Of a stretch of 63,212 nucleotides of DNA, positions 16,813-24,161 are shown one piece after another; the stretch's first letter is position 1; the number at the start of each line of letters is the position of its first letter. Source of the DNA: Elusimicrobia bacterium GWA2_61_42 (GTDB lineage Bacteria > Elusimicrobiota > Elusimicrobia > Elusimicrobiales > UBA9959). Under the pieces are notes generated by a model. The model was not told where the DNA came from. It did no database searches and saw only the letters and a program-made list of their open reading frames with translations. Location of the stretch: assembly GCA_001799615.1 (NCBI GenBank), contig MGTU01000022.1, positions 93,748-156,959 of the forward strand, written 5' to 3'. A program made the translations under genes and the position numbers.

Positions 16813-18483
16813 ATGTCTACCGATATAGAGATAGCCAGGACCATAAAGCTCAAACATATCAGGGAGATCGCGGCCCGGTTGGCGGTGCCGGAGGACGACC
16901 TGGTGCTTTACGGCAAGTACAAGGCTAAGCTGCCGCTGGCGCTGATCGACCTGGAAAAGGCCAAAAAGAGCAGGCTGATCCTGGTTTCGGCCATTTCTCC
17001 CACGCCGGCGGGCGAGGGCAAGACCACGGTTTCCATAGGCCTGGCGCTGGGCCTCAACCGCATAGGAAGAAAAACCGCCGTAGTGCTGCGCGAGCCTTCG
17101 CTGGGCCCGGTGTTCGGCATAAAGGGGGGCGCCACGGGCGGCGGGCATTCGCAGGTGCTGCCGATGGAGGACATCAACCTGCATTTTACCGGCGACTTCG
17201 CGGCCATAGAAAAAGCGCATAACCTGCTGGCCGCCGTCATCGACAACAATATCCAGAACAAGAAGAGCAATCTCAATATCGATCCCCGCACCGTCACCTG
17301 GCGGCGGGTGATGGACATGAACGACCGTTCCCTGCGCAAGATCATCGTGGGGCTGGGCGGCACCATGTCCGGCGTGCCGCGCGAGACCGGGTTCGACATC
17401 GTGGCGGCCTCCGAGGTGATGGCTATCCTGTGCCTCTCGAACGACCTGAAGCACCTGAAGGAAAAACTGGGCAATATTTTCGTGGGCTATACCTATGACC
17501 GCAAGCCGGTGTACGCGCGGGACCTTAAAGCCAACGGCGCCATGGCCGCCCTGCTCAAGGACGCCATCATGCCCAACCTGGTGCAGACTTCCGAGGGCAC
17601 GCCGGCCATCATCCACGGCGGGCCTTTCGCCAATATCGCGCACGGCTGCAATTCCATCATAGCCACGCGCGTGGGGCTGACCCTTTCCGATTACGTGGTC
17701 ACGGAGGCGGGGTTCGCCTTCGAGCTGGGCGCGGAGAAATTCCTGGACATCAAGTGCCGCTACGCCGGGCTGTCGCCCAGCGCGGCCGTGCTGGTGGCGA
17801 CCGTCAGGGCGCTTAAATACCACGGCGGGGTGGGCCTTAAGGAGCTGAACAAGCCCGACGCCGAAGCGGTGCGGCGCGGCCTTGAGAACCTGGAAAAACA
17901 CGTGGAGAACATGAAACAGTTCGAGCTTTCGCCGGTGATAGCTTTGAACAAGTTCACCTCCGACACGGAGGAGGAAATAGCCGTGGTCAAGGCGAAGTGC
18001 GCCGAACTGGGCGTGCCGGTGGCCGTAGCCGACGTATGGGGCAAGGGCGGCGAAGGCGCCCTGGAGCTGGCCGGGCTGGTCGCCAAGGCAGCCGAGAGCA
18101 ACACCCGCGGCTTTAAGCCGGTTTACGAATGGGAATGGCCGGTGGAGAAGAAGATAGAGGCCATAGCCGGCAAGATGTACGGCGCCAGGCACATAGATTA
18201 CACTCCCAAGGCCAGGAAAGACCTGGAAAAAATAAACGGCCTGGGGCTGGACAAACTGCCGGTATGCATCGCCAAAACCCAGAAGTCGCTGTCGGACAAC
18301 CCGGAACTTATAGGGCGGCCCAAGGACTTTGTGGTGACGGTGCGCGAGATAGAGATCGCTTCGGGCGCGGGTTTTATAATCCCCATCACGGGCGATATCA
18401 TGCGCATGCCGGGCCTGCCCGAGCATCCCGCCTCGGAAAACATCGACATAGACGAGAACGGCAATATTACCGGCCTGTTCTAG
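16813..18483 (+). CDS. fhs: Formate-tetrahydrofolate ligase
   Basis: A full-length 556-residue enzyme. The P-loop TPAGEGKTTVSIGL is near residue 60, and the family blocks REPSLGPVFGIKGGATGGG and FTGDFAAIEKAHNLL follow. The C-terminal MPGLPEHPASENIDID is typical. It activates formate with ATP to 10-formyl-THF in the cytoplasm, feeding purine, fMet-tRNA or Wood-Ljungdahl-type C1 metabolism. The ATG follows TTTAGGAGCGGG. No other Wood-Ljungdahl genes are in the window, so its pathway role is open. Confidence 0.95.
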   Translation: MSTDIEIARTIKLKHIREIAARLAVPEDDLVLYGKYKAKLPLALIDLEKAKKSRLILVSAISPTPAGEGKTTVSIGLALGLNRIGRKTAVVLREPSLGPVFGIKGGATGGGHSQVLPMEDINLHFTGDFAAIEKAHNLLAAVIDNNIQNKKSNLNIDPRTVTWRRVMDMNDRSLRKIIVGLGGTMSGVPRETGFDIVAASEVMAILCLSNDLKHLKEKLGNIFVGYTYDRKPVYARDLKANGAMAALLKDAIMPNLVQTSEGTPAIIHGGPFANIAHGCNSIIATRVGLTLSDYVVTEAGFAFELGAEKFLDIKCRYAGLSPSAAVLVATVRALKYHGGVGLKELNKPDAEAVRRGLENLEKHVENMKQFELSPVIALNKFTSDTEEEIAVVKAKCAELGVPVAVADVWGKGGEGALELAGLVAKAAESNTRGFKPVYEWEWPVEKKIEAIAGKMYGARHIDYTPKARKDLEKINGLGLDKLPVCIAKTQKSLSDNPELIGRPKDFVVTVREIEIASGAGFIIPITGDIMRMPGLPEHPASENIDIDENGNITGLF

Positions 18484-18506
18484 AAAGCGCGGCGGCTTAA
18501 AGCGAA

Positions 18507-18533
18507 GAAGCCCGGGCAGCCGGGCTTCTTTAT
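18507..18533. terminator. Terminator between fhs and the convergent antiporter gene
   Basis: The stem GAAGCCCGG (18507-18515)/CCGGGCTTC (18520-18528) with loop GCAG is followed by TTTATTT. Confidence 0.8.
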
Positions 18534-18547
18534 TTGTATTCGGCTGT

Positions 18548-19681
18548 TTAAACCAGGTCTTCTTCTTCCACCGGCGGGAACCAGCGCTGGGCGGCGAAGG
18601 TGGGGAGGACCGCGCTGGCTATAAGCACGCCGGTCAGCACCGAGTACTGCCCCTGGTCCAGGAAACCGGCCTGGACCCCGAACAGCGCGGCCATCAGGCC
18701 GAAGGTGAGCCCGGTGGACATCAGCAGCGTGAAGTAGCCGCTGTTGGCCGGGAAGAACTTTCTGGCCAGGAAATATACTCCTGCGAATTTAGCGCCCTGC
18801 TTGACCAGGAACAGCGCGGCGAACAGGCCCGCCGCGCCCCAAAGGGCCGGCAGGGAAACCTTCATCCCAGCCACGATAAAGAATAGCGGGGTAATAAAGG
18901 CGTAGGCCACAGTGCGCAGCCGGGCTTTTACCGGCGCGGCCGCCGCCCCGTCCTTGAAATGCCGGCTCATCAGCAGCCCGAAGAAGAAAGCCGGCAGCAT
19001 TGCCTGGCTGGAGCCGAGCTCGGCCAGGTAGATGAAAGCCAGCAGCACGAAGAAAACGTATTTTATCTCGGGTTCCACCACTTTGCCGGCCAGCGCCGGG
19101 TGGCGCAGCAGCCCTCCGGAGAAGCGCCAGGCGAAGAGCAGGAAAGCGCCGGAAACGGCCAGGAAGACGGCCGTATAAAAGTTGGGCTTGAGAAAGGCCG
19201 CGCTGAGGGCCAGCGCGGTCAGGGTATTGGTGAGGAAGGTGCAGGCCAGCAGGAGTTTGCCGGTCCTGGAACTTGCGCGCCCGGTCTCCACCAGCACCGA
19301 GTACACCACGGCCAGCGAGGTTTCGGACAGGGCGATGCCGGCGACGGCGGAGGCGGCTGCGCCCCAGCCCGCGGCGTAGCGGCAGAACAGAAAGCCCGCG
19401 GCCAGCGGCGTGAAGAAAGAAAAGAAACTCAGCAGCGCGGCGCGCCGTAAATTCTCTTTGAGCAGCCTGGCGTCCACTTCGGCCCCGGCCAGGAAGGTCA
19501 TCACTATGCCGCCGAAGCCGGCGAGATAGACCATCCAGCCGGCGGGCGCCAGGCCGAGGTTGCCCGCCGCCAGGCCCAGCAAAATTTCGAAGATGGCCAC
19601 CGAAAGGCCCAGCTTAAGGCTGAACAGGCTGGCCGCGAAGATCAGCAGTCCGGCTATCAAAGGTATCTTGTCGGGTTCCAT
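18548..19681 (-). CDS. CPA2-family cation/proton antiporter
   Basis: The 377-residue protein has ten to twelve transmembrane helices of the Na+/H+ exchanger (KefB/GerN-like) fold. Recognisable segments are GLAAGNLGLAPAGW near residue 35, MTFLAGAEVDARLLKENL near 61, GIALSETSLAVVYSVL near 115 and TPLFFIVAGMKVSLPALW near 255. No C-terminal regulatory domain is attached. It would exchange Na+ or K+ for protons across the inner membrane. A fluoride riboswitch lies 185 bases upstream on the same strand, with no gene in between, so the antiporter probably responds to fluoride stress. It follows dctP on the same strand but has its own promoter. Confidence 0.85.
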   Translation of the reverse strand: MEPDKIPLIAGLLIFAASLFSLKLGLSVAIFEILLGLAAGNLGLAPAGWMVYLAGFGGIVMTFLAGAEVDARLLKENLRRAALLSFFSFFTPLAAGFLFCRYAAGWGAAASAVAGIALSETSLAVVYSVLVETGRASSRTGKLLLACTFLTNTLTALALSAAFLKPNFYTAVFLAVSGAFLLFAWRFSGGLLRHPALAGKVVEPEIKYVFFVLLAFIYLAELGSSQAMLPAFFFGLLMSRHFKDGAAAAPVKARLRTVAYAFITPLFFIVAGMKVSLPALWGAAGLFAALFLVKQGAKFAGVYFLARKFFPANSGYFTLLMSTGLTFGLMAALFGVQAGFLDQGQYSVLTGVLIASAVLPTFAAQRWFPPVEEEDLV

Positions 19682-19715
19682 GAATTACTCCTTGAAATAT
19701 AGTCGTTAGAAACAA

Positions 19716-19860
19716 AAGCTTTGCGCCGGAAAGCCGCCGATGCAGCTTTCCCCGGGCATAGCCCGGGCGCCGGAGGGCGCGGCATACACCCTCGCGGACT
19801 TTCGCGCATAGCGCTCGGTCCGCGACCCGCTGCGCGGTGAATCCGGCAAATGCCGGATTC
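19716..19860 (-). repeat. Hairpin-rich repeat tract between riboswitch and antiporter
   Basis: The tract contains two perfect hairpins: CCCGGG-CATAG-CCCGGG (19751-19767) and GAATCCGGCA-AA-TGCCGGATTC (19839-19860). Its right end on the minus strand, GGCGCAAAGC, resembles the terminal motif of the elements at 23342-23515 and 58348-58525. It is probably a decayed relative. It lies in the leader of the antiporter mRNA, after the riboswitch terminator. Confidence 0.45.
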
Positions 19861-19865
19861 GGGAT

Positions 19866-19957
19866 AAAACAAAGACCTCTACCTTGCGGGTAGAGGTCAT
19901 TAGTCCCTGCGGACGGTTCCCCCGGCTGCCGGGGCGGCGGACATCATCGCCGTGGTC
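19866..19957 (-). promoter_or_regulatory. Fluoride riboswitch (crcB motif) with terminator
   Basis: Read on the minus strand: GGCGATGATGTCCGCC forms the first stem-loop, then an extra hairpin CCCCGGCAGCCGGGG, then GAACCGTCC-GCAG-GGAC, then TAATGACCTCTACC. These match the known core GGCGATG...CGCC...AAC(C/G)...CTAATGAC.CCTACC of fluoride aptamers such as that of Bacillus cereus crcB. The final GACCTCTACC pairs perfectly with GGTAGAGGTC (19883-19874), which is followed by TTTGTTTT, giving a terminator that competes with the pseudoknot. As I align it, the pseudoknot has one U-C mismatch. It should switch the antiporter on when fluoride binds. Confidence 0.87.
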
Positions 19958-19959
19958 CA

Positions 19960-19965
19960 ATTATA
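19960..19965 (-). promoter_or_regulatory. -10 box of the riboswitch transcript
   Basis: A consensus TATAAT on the minus strand ends just upstream of the aptamer, inside the last codons of dctP. A weak TTCCGC is spaced 16 bases upstream. Transcription would start at the first bases of the aptamer. Confidence 0.6.
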
Positions 19966-20977
19966 AGCTTTTCTTGCCGCTGCGGAAGGCTTTCAGCGAG
20001 CCTTCCACTTTCTCCAGCAGTTCCTTGGAATAAAGCTTGCCCACCAGCGACTGCCTGGCCGCTTCGCCGGCTTTCTCCAGCGCGGTCACTACCGCCGGGC
20101 TGGCGGGTTCGGTGAAGATCAGGTTCTTTTTTTTCAGGATGCCCACGGACTGCTCGTTCTCTTTGCGGCTGGCCAGCGTCAGCGCCCTGAAATGCTTGTC
20201 GCCGAGCTGCAGCAGCGTCGCCTGGTCTTCCTTGCTCAGCGCGCCGAAAGCTTTCTTTGAAATGACCACCGCGCCGGAGGCGTTGGTGAGCGGCAGCGCG
20301 AAAACGTATTTCATCCGCGCGAACCACTGCAGCGCTATGACCGAGAGGGGGGAGCCGTAGACGCCGTTGATCATGCCGGTCTGCAGCGAGGTCATCACGT
20401 CGGTGATGGAGAGGGGGATGGGCTTGATGTCGAGGGCGGCGAAGGTCGCTTCCGCTATGGGGTCGCCTTCCCAGATCCACATCTTCACGTTGCGCAGGTC
20501 CTCCGGTTTCGTGACCGGGACGTTCGAGAAAATATTCACGTTGCCCACCTCGGCCCAGCCGAGCAGCACGTAGCCGCGGCCGTCGAAGATCCTGCGGAAA
20601 TCGGCGTCGAAAGTCTTGTAGACGTGGTCTATCTCTTTGGCGTTCTTGAAAAGGAACGGCGTGTCGAGCAGGCGGGCCTCGGGGGCCATTTCACCTATGC
20701 CCACGCCGGTAAAGCCGCCGGCCTGCAGCTGGCCCAGGCGGATCTTCCTGACCACGTCCTTTTCGTCGCCTGAAACGCCGCCCGCGTAGATCTTGAACTT
20801 CACCCGGCCGCCGGTCTTGGCGGTGGCTTCTTCGGTGAACTGCCGCATCGCCTTCATCCAGGTGGAGCCGTCCGGGGCCAGCGTGGCGAATTTTATCATG
20901 GCCTGGGCTTTAAGGGGCAGCGGCAGGGCCAGCAGCAGGATCGCCAGGAATTTAAGGACAAGCTTAGAAGAGGTCAT
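19961..20977 (-). CDS. dctP: TRAP transporter substrate-binding protein (DctP/TatP family)
   Basis: A 338-residue periplasmic protein with a signal peptide ending ALPLPLKAQA near residue 26. The DctP family blocks are visible: ATLAPDGSTWMKAMRQF, VGIGEMAPEARLLDTPFLF, KPEDLRNVKMWIWEGDP and GSPLSVIALQWFARMKYV. It delivers the ligand to the DctQM permease. Its start overlaps the end of tatT by 14 bases and is preceded by GGAGA. The cognate permease genes are not adjacent but are encoded at 14322-16084. Confidence 0.88.
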   Translation of the reverse strand: MTSSKLVLKFLAILLLALPLPLKAQAMIKFATLAPDGSTWMKAMRQFTEEATAKTGGRVKFKIYAGGVSGDEKDVVRKIRLGQLQAGGFTGVGIGEMAPEARLLDTPFLFKNAKEIDHVYKTFDADFRRIFDGRGYVLLGWAEVGNVNIFSNVPVTKPEDLRNVKMWIWEGDPIAEATFAALDIKPIPLSITDVMTSLQTGMINGVYGSPLSVIALQWFARMKYVFALPLTNASGAVVISKKAFGALSKEDQATLLQLGDKHFRALTLASRKENEQSVGILKKKNLIFTEPASPAVVTALEKAGEAARQSLVGKLYSKELLEKVEGSLKAFRSGKKSL

Positions 20978-21770
20978 CTTTTTTCTCCAGTAATTTCTTG
21001 GATTTCAGTTTGGCTACTTCGTCAGCCAGCCGGGTTTCCCCGTCGCGGAGTTCCGCTTCCAGCACGGAGTTGAGCAGCCGTTCGAAGAGCTCCGCGTCCT
21101 GCGCGGCCACCGCGCCCATCTTGGCGTACATGAAGCGGTTCAGCAGGAACTGTTCTCCGCCGCCTGTCAGCGCCGCCTCGAAATAGGACCTGGCTTTGTC
21201 GGGGTCCCCGCCGAACATGCGGGGGCGGATGGAATAGTAGGCGCCCATCAGGCTCTGGGGGCCGTTATAGTAGTAGGCGGGGTCCAGCTCCAGCAGTTTC
21301 GTGATGGCGGGTTCCAGGGTGGGCAGTTCCGCCACGGCCTCGGGGTTGTGGCGGTTGATGTTGATGTAAAGGGCCTTGCAGAAGGTGTTCCAGAACAGCG
21401 GCGGCACGTCCCGCTTTTTCGCCTTCGCCGGGAGCAGGCCCTTGAGGGCCCTGGCGGAATACGCCTCGCCTTTGGCGTAGAAGACCGAGGCGCGCTCGGG
21501 GGTCTCGTCTTCCAGGAACATCAGCGCGTAGCCGCAGAAGCCCTGCGCGGCGTTAACCAGCATGACCCGGTTCTGCGGGTCGCTTTTGAGCAGGATCTCC
21601 ATGAGCTGCAGGTTGGCCGGCAGCGCGTCCTTGACGTACTGGGGATCGGACTGGCTGAAGACGGAGGGCAGGCCGCCGTCTATTACGCCGGAGGTGACGC
21701 GGGCGGCGGTGCGGTTGAGCGAACAGGCGCAAAGCCCGGCCGCGAGCGGCAGCAGCAGTAGTTTTTTCAT
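20964..21770 (-). CDS. tatT: TRAP transporter TatT-component lipoprotein
   Basis: The 268-residue protein has a lipoprotein signal (LAAGLCACS; Cys16 best fits the lipobox) and then an all-helical, TPR-like body with NAAQGFCGYALMFLEDE near 75 and GGPD-type turns, ending in a Lys-rich tail. This matches the TatT family first described in Treponema pallidum, where a trimeric lipoprotein binds the TRAP substrate-binding protein in the periplasm. The immediate dctP neighbour (14-base overlap) supports this. It also overlaps malQ by four bases. TatT partners are thought to handle hydrophobic ligands. Confidence 0.82.
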   Translation of the reverse strand: MKKLLLLPLAAGLCACSLNRTAARVTSGVIDGGLPSVFSQSDPQYVKDALPANLQLMEILLKSDPQNRVMLVNAAQGFCGYALMFLEDETPERASVFYAKGEAYSARALKGLLPAKAKKRDVPPLFWNTFCKALYININRHNPEAVAELPTLEPAITKLLELDPAYYYNGPQSLMGAYYSIRPRMFGGDPDKARSYFEAALTGGGEQFLLNRFMYAKMGAVAAQDAELFERLLNSVLEAELRDGETRLADEVAKLKSKKLLEKKDDLF

Positions 21771-23329
21771 TTTCTTTTCTCTTTTACCAGGGCCGAGAAC
21801 GCCCCGGCGGCGTCGGCGTGTTTTTTCAGGAAATCCTCGGCCGGGGTGGGGAAACGGTAGGTCCAGTTATGGTCGCCCAGCGTGCCGGGCGTGTTGACCC
21901 TTTCTTTCGACCCGAAGATGTCCTGGATGGGCAGAATGACGATGCTGGAGCCCGCCCCCAGCAGGGAGCCCAGGGCTTTCTCCCTGGCCTTGGAGAACAC
22001 CGGCGGCTTGGTGGTCTCGCCCGAGACCAGCTTCCAGAAAAGTTTTTTCTCCGTGAGGTCGACGGTGTCCCACCAGTCGGCCAGGGGTTCGTTGTCGTGC
22101 GTGGAGGAGGTGGCCAGGGAAACGGGGCTGTAGGTCCCGGGGTCGATATAGGCGGCGCCGTCCTTGGTCTTTTCCCAGCGCATCACTTTATAGCCGGGCA
22201 CGTTCAGCTCGTTCAGGACCTCTCCGACATAGGGCGGGATCAGGCCCAGGTCCTCGGCCACGGGCAGCATGCCGCTGGCCCCGGCCACGGCCTGGATAAA
22301 TCTTTTTCCCCGTTCGCGCTGGGCCTGCTCGTCCTTGATGTCGAAGTCGGGCTTCAGCGCCACGTCGCGCGGGATGACCCAGGTGCGGAAGAAGCCCACC
22401 ATGTGGTCTATGCGGAACAGGTCGTAGAACTCGGCGGCCTTTTTTACTTTGGAACGCCACCAGTCGAAATTGTTGCCTTCTATGACGTCCCAGTTGTAGG
22501 CGGGCAGGCCCCAGCGCTGGCCGGTCTCGCTGAAAGCGTCGGGCGGGGCGCCGATCTCGCGGTTGATGTCGAACTCGGCCTGGCGGGCCCAGACGTCGGA
22601 ACTTTCCTGGTTGACCATGAAAGGCAGGTCGCCCAGCAGCTTGATGTCGAGCTGGGCGGCGCGGGCGCGGGCGCCCGTCCACTGGCGGTGGATGGCCCAC
22701 TGGAGGTACTTGAAGAAAAGTATCTGGTGCTCTTCGCGCGCGTGGAACTCTTTGAGGGCCCCGGGATCGCGGGTTTTAAGGGGTTCTTCCCAGTGGGTCC
22801 AGGAGGTCCAGCTGTGGGTGTCCTTCAGGCGGCGGAAGAAGGCGTAGTCTTCCAGCCAGGCGGCGTTGGCGCGGCAGAAGGCGCGGAACTCGCCGGCGAG
22901 GGAAGAATCTTTAAGGATGTGGCGCTGGTGGAAAGCGGTGTAGATCTTCCAGAGGGTGGTGAACTTGAGGTGGCGGACCTCGTTGTACATGACGGACCTG
23001 GAGATGCGCAGCTGTTTGAGGCCGGCCTGGAAGCGGCGGGAGTTTATCTCCTCCAGCACTTCGGGGAATTCTTTGAGCTCGGGCAGTTCTTCGACGGCTA
23101 TGTAGATGGGGTCCAGGGCGAAGGCGGAGAGGGCGGTGTAGGGGCAGGAGACGCCGGGGGGCATTTCGTTGATGGGCAGGACCTGCAGCAGGTTAAGGTT
23201 CATGGCCTTCATGGCGTCGAACCAGAGGGTCATGGAGCGGGTGTCGCCTATGCCCCAATCCTTCTTGTGGCGCATGGAGAAAAGGGGGAAGAGGGTTCCT
23301 GTATGTTTTTTCTCTAAAAGTGGATGCAT
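21767..23329 (-). CDS. malQ: 4-alpha-glucanotransferase (GH77, amylomaltase)
   Basis: The 520-residue protein is a complete GH77 enzyme: FSMRHKKDWGIGD at the N-terminus, LPINEMPPG and CPYTALSAFALDPIYI, the nucleophile Asp in LFRIDHMVGFFRTW, the acid/base Glu in VAEDLG, and THDNEPLADWW. It transfers alpha-1,4-glucan chains in glycogen or maltodextrin metabolism in the cytoplasm. It heads an operon with tatT and dctP by overlapping codons, an unexpected pairing with a TRAP system. No promoter could be assigned because a hairpin repeat fills the upstream region. Confidence 0.92.
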   Translation of the reverse strand: MHPLLEKKHTGTLFPLFSMRHKKDWGIGDTRSMTLWFDAMKAMNLNLLQVLPINEMPPGVSCPYTALSAFALDPIYIAVEELPELKEFPEVLEEINSRRFQAGLKQLRISRSVMYNEVRHLKFTTLWKIYTAFHQRHILKDSSLAGEFRAFCRANAAWLEDYAFFRRLKDTHSWTSWTHWEEPLKTRDPGALKEFHAREEHQILFFKYLQWAIHRQWTGARARAAQLDIKLLGDLPFMVNQESSDVWARQAEFDINREIGAPPDAFSETGQRWGLPAYNWDVIEGNNFDWWRSKVKKAAEFYDLFRIDHMVGFFRTWVIPRDVALKPDFDIKDEQAQRERGKRFIQAVAGASGMLPVAEDLGLIPPYVGEVLNELNVPGYKVMRWEKTKDGAAYIDPGTYSPVSLATSSTHDNEPLADWWDTVDLTEKKLFWKLVSGETTKPPVFSKAREKALGSLLGAGSSIVILPIQDIFGSKERVNTPGTLGDHNWTYRFPTPAEDFLKKHADAAGAFSALVKEKRK

Positions 23330-23341
23330 AAAATTGTTTCC

Positions 23342-23515
23342 GGTTTTGCGCCCGCACAGCGGGATGTAAAATCGGCGCCGTCCAGGGTATTACCCTGCGC
23401 ACCCTGGAAGAGGGAACCCTTGCGTCGGTTCCCCCCGCCTAACTTTGATGGCGGGGCCCCCTTCCGCAAAGGGTGCGCAGGGCAACACCCTGGCCAGCAC
23501 CTCCGGCGCAAAACC
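23342..23515. repeat. 174-bp inverted-repeat element with GGTTTTGCGCC ends
   Basis: The element is bounded by GGTTTTGCGCC (23342-23352) and its exact reverse complement (23505-23515). Inside, CCAGGGTATTACCCTGCGCA and the inverse of the segment before 23493 pair at 22 of 24 positions, and the core CCCCGCC/GGCGGGG (23433-23439, 23450-23456) forms the apex. The whole can fold as one long imperfect hairpin. It fills the gap between malQ and ridA and contains no convincing gene. Confidence 0.7.
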
Positions 23516-23526
23516 TCTCCTGCAAG

Positions 23527-23904
23527 TTACCTGGCTGCTACGGCTTCTATTTCTACGAGGGCGGCTTTGGGCAGGGCTTTAACTTCTACGGTGGCCCTGG
23601 CCGGGGGATTGGCCGCGAAAAATCTGCCGTAGACTTCGTTCATCCGGGCGAACTGGCCGAGGTCGGCCATATAGACGGTGGTCTTCAGCACGTTCTCCAG
23701 CGTCAGGCCTTCTGATTTCAGGATGGCTTCCAGGTTCTTTATGACGGCTTCGGTCTGGGCGGTTATCTCGGCAGGCGCCATGAGGCCGGTGGCGGGGTCT
23801 ACGGGCAGCTGGCCGGAGATGAAGAGGAGGCCGTTGGCTTCCACCGCCTGGGAGTAAGGGCCTATGGCGGCGGGAGCGTTCTTGGTGGAGATTATCTTTT
23901 TCAT
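23527..23904 (-). CDS. ridA: RidA family enamine/imine deaminase
   Basis: A full-length 125-residue protein of the YjgF/YER057c/UK114 family, with AIGPYSQAVEANGLLFISGQ near residue 15 and the catalytic Arg in PPARATVEVKALPK near 105. It hydrolyses reactive 2-aminoacrylate-type enamines released by PLP enzymes. It starts two bases after the upstream small Cys-rich gene and is probably cotranscribed. Confidence 0.93.
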   Translation of the reverse strand: MKKIISTKNAPAAIGPYSQAVEANGLLFISGQLPVDPATGLMAPAEITAQTEAVIKNLEAILKSEGLTLENVLKTTVYMADLGQFARMNEVYGRFFAANPPARATVEVKALPKAALVEIEAVAAR

Positions 23905-23906
23905 CG

Positions 23907-24098
23907 TTATTTCCTCGTGCGGATAAAGTTGGTTATGGAGCGGTCGTAGGTGCGTTCAGCTTCCGGGGTGAACAGGCAGCCCGGCAGTTCGCCGTTGTCC
24001 CGGTGGTAGGCCACGCAGTCGCAGCAGGCGCCTTTGCGCGGGCAGGGCTCATAAGTGCAGGTGCAGTTCTTCAGGTTGGAGTTCTTTTTACAGTCCAT
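23907..24098 (-). CDS. Small cysteine-rich protein (DUF6485-like)
   Basis: A 63-residue protein with eight cysteines, arranged as C3, CTC, C-x4-C and CCDC, followed by a conserved tail (HRDNGELPGCLFTPE). The pattern suggests a zinc or iron-sulfur binding site. It resembles the small Cys-rich DUF6485 family of unknown function. The ATG at 24098 was chosen because the Cys-rich fold begins there; an upstream ATG at 24194 would overlap the divergent murC-like gene. RidA follows two bases later. Confidence 0.65.
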   Translation of the reverse strand: MDCKKNSNLKNCTCTYEPCPRKGACCDCVAYHRDNGELPGCLFTPEAERTYDRSITNFIRTRK

Positions 24099-24161
24099 TT
24101 TGGCCCCGTTCGCCTCTATATTACTAAATAGGCGGCGCCCTTGCCCACCTGCCATTATTTT

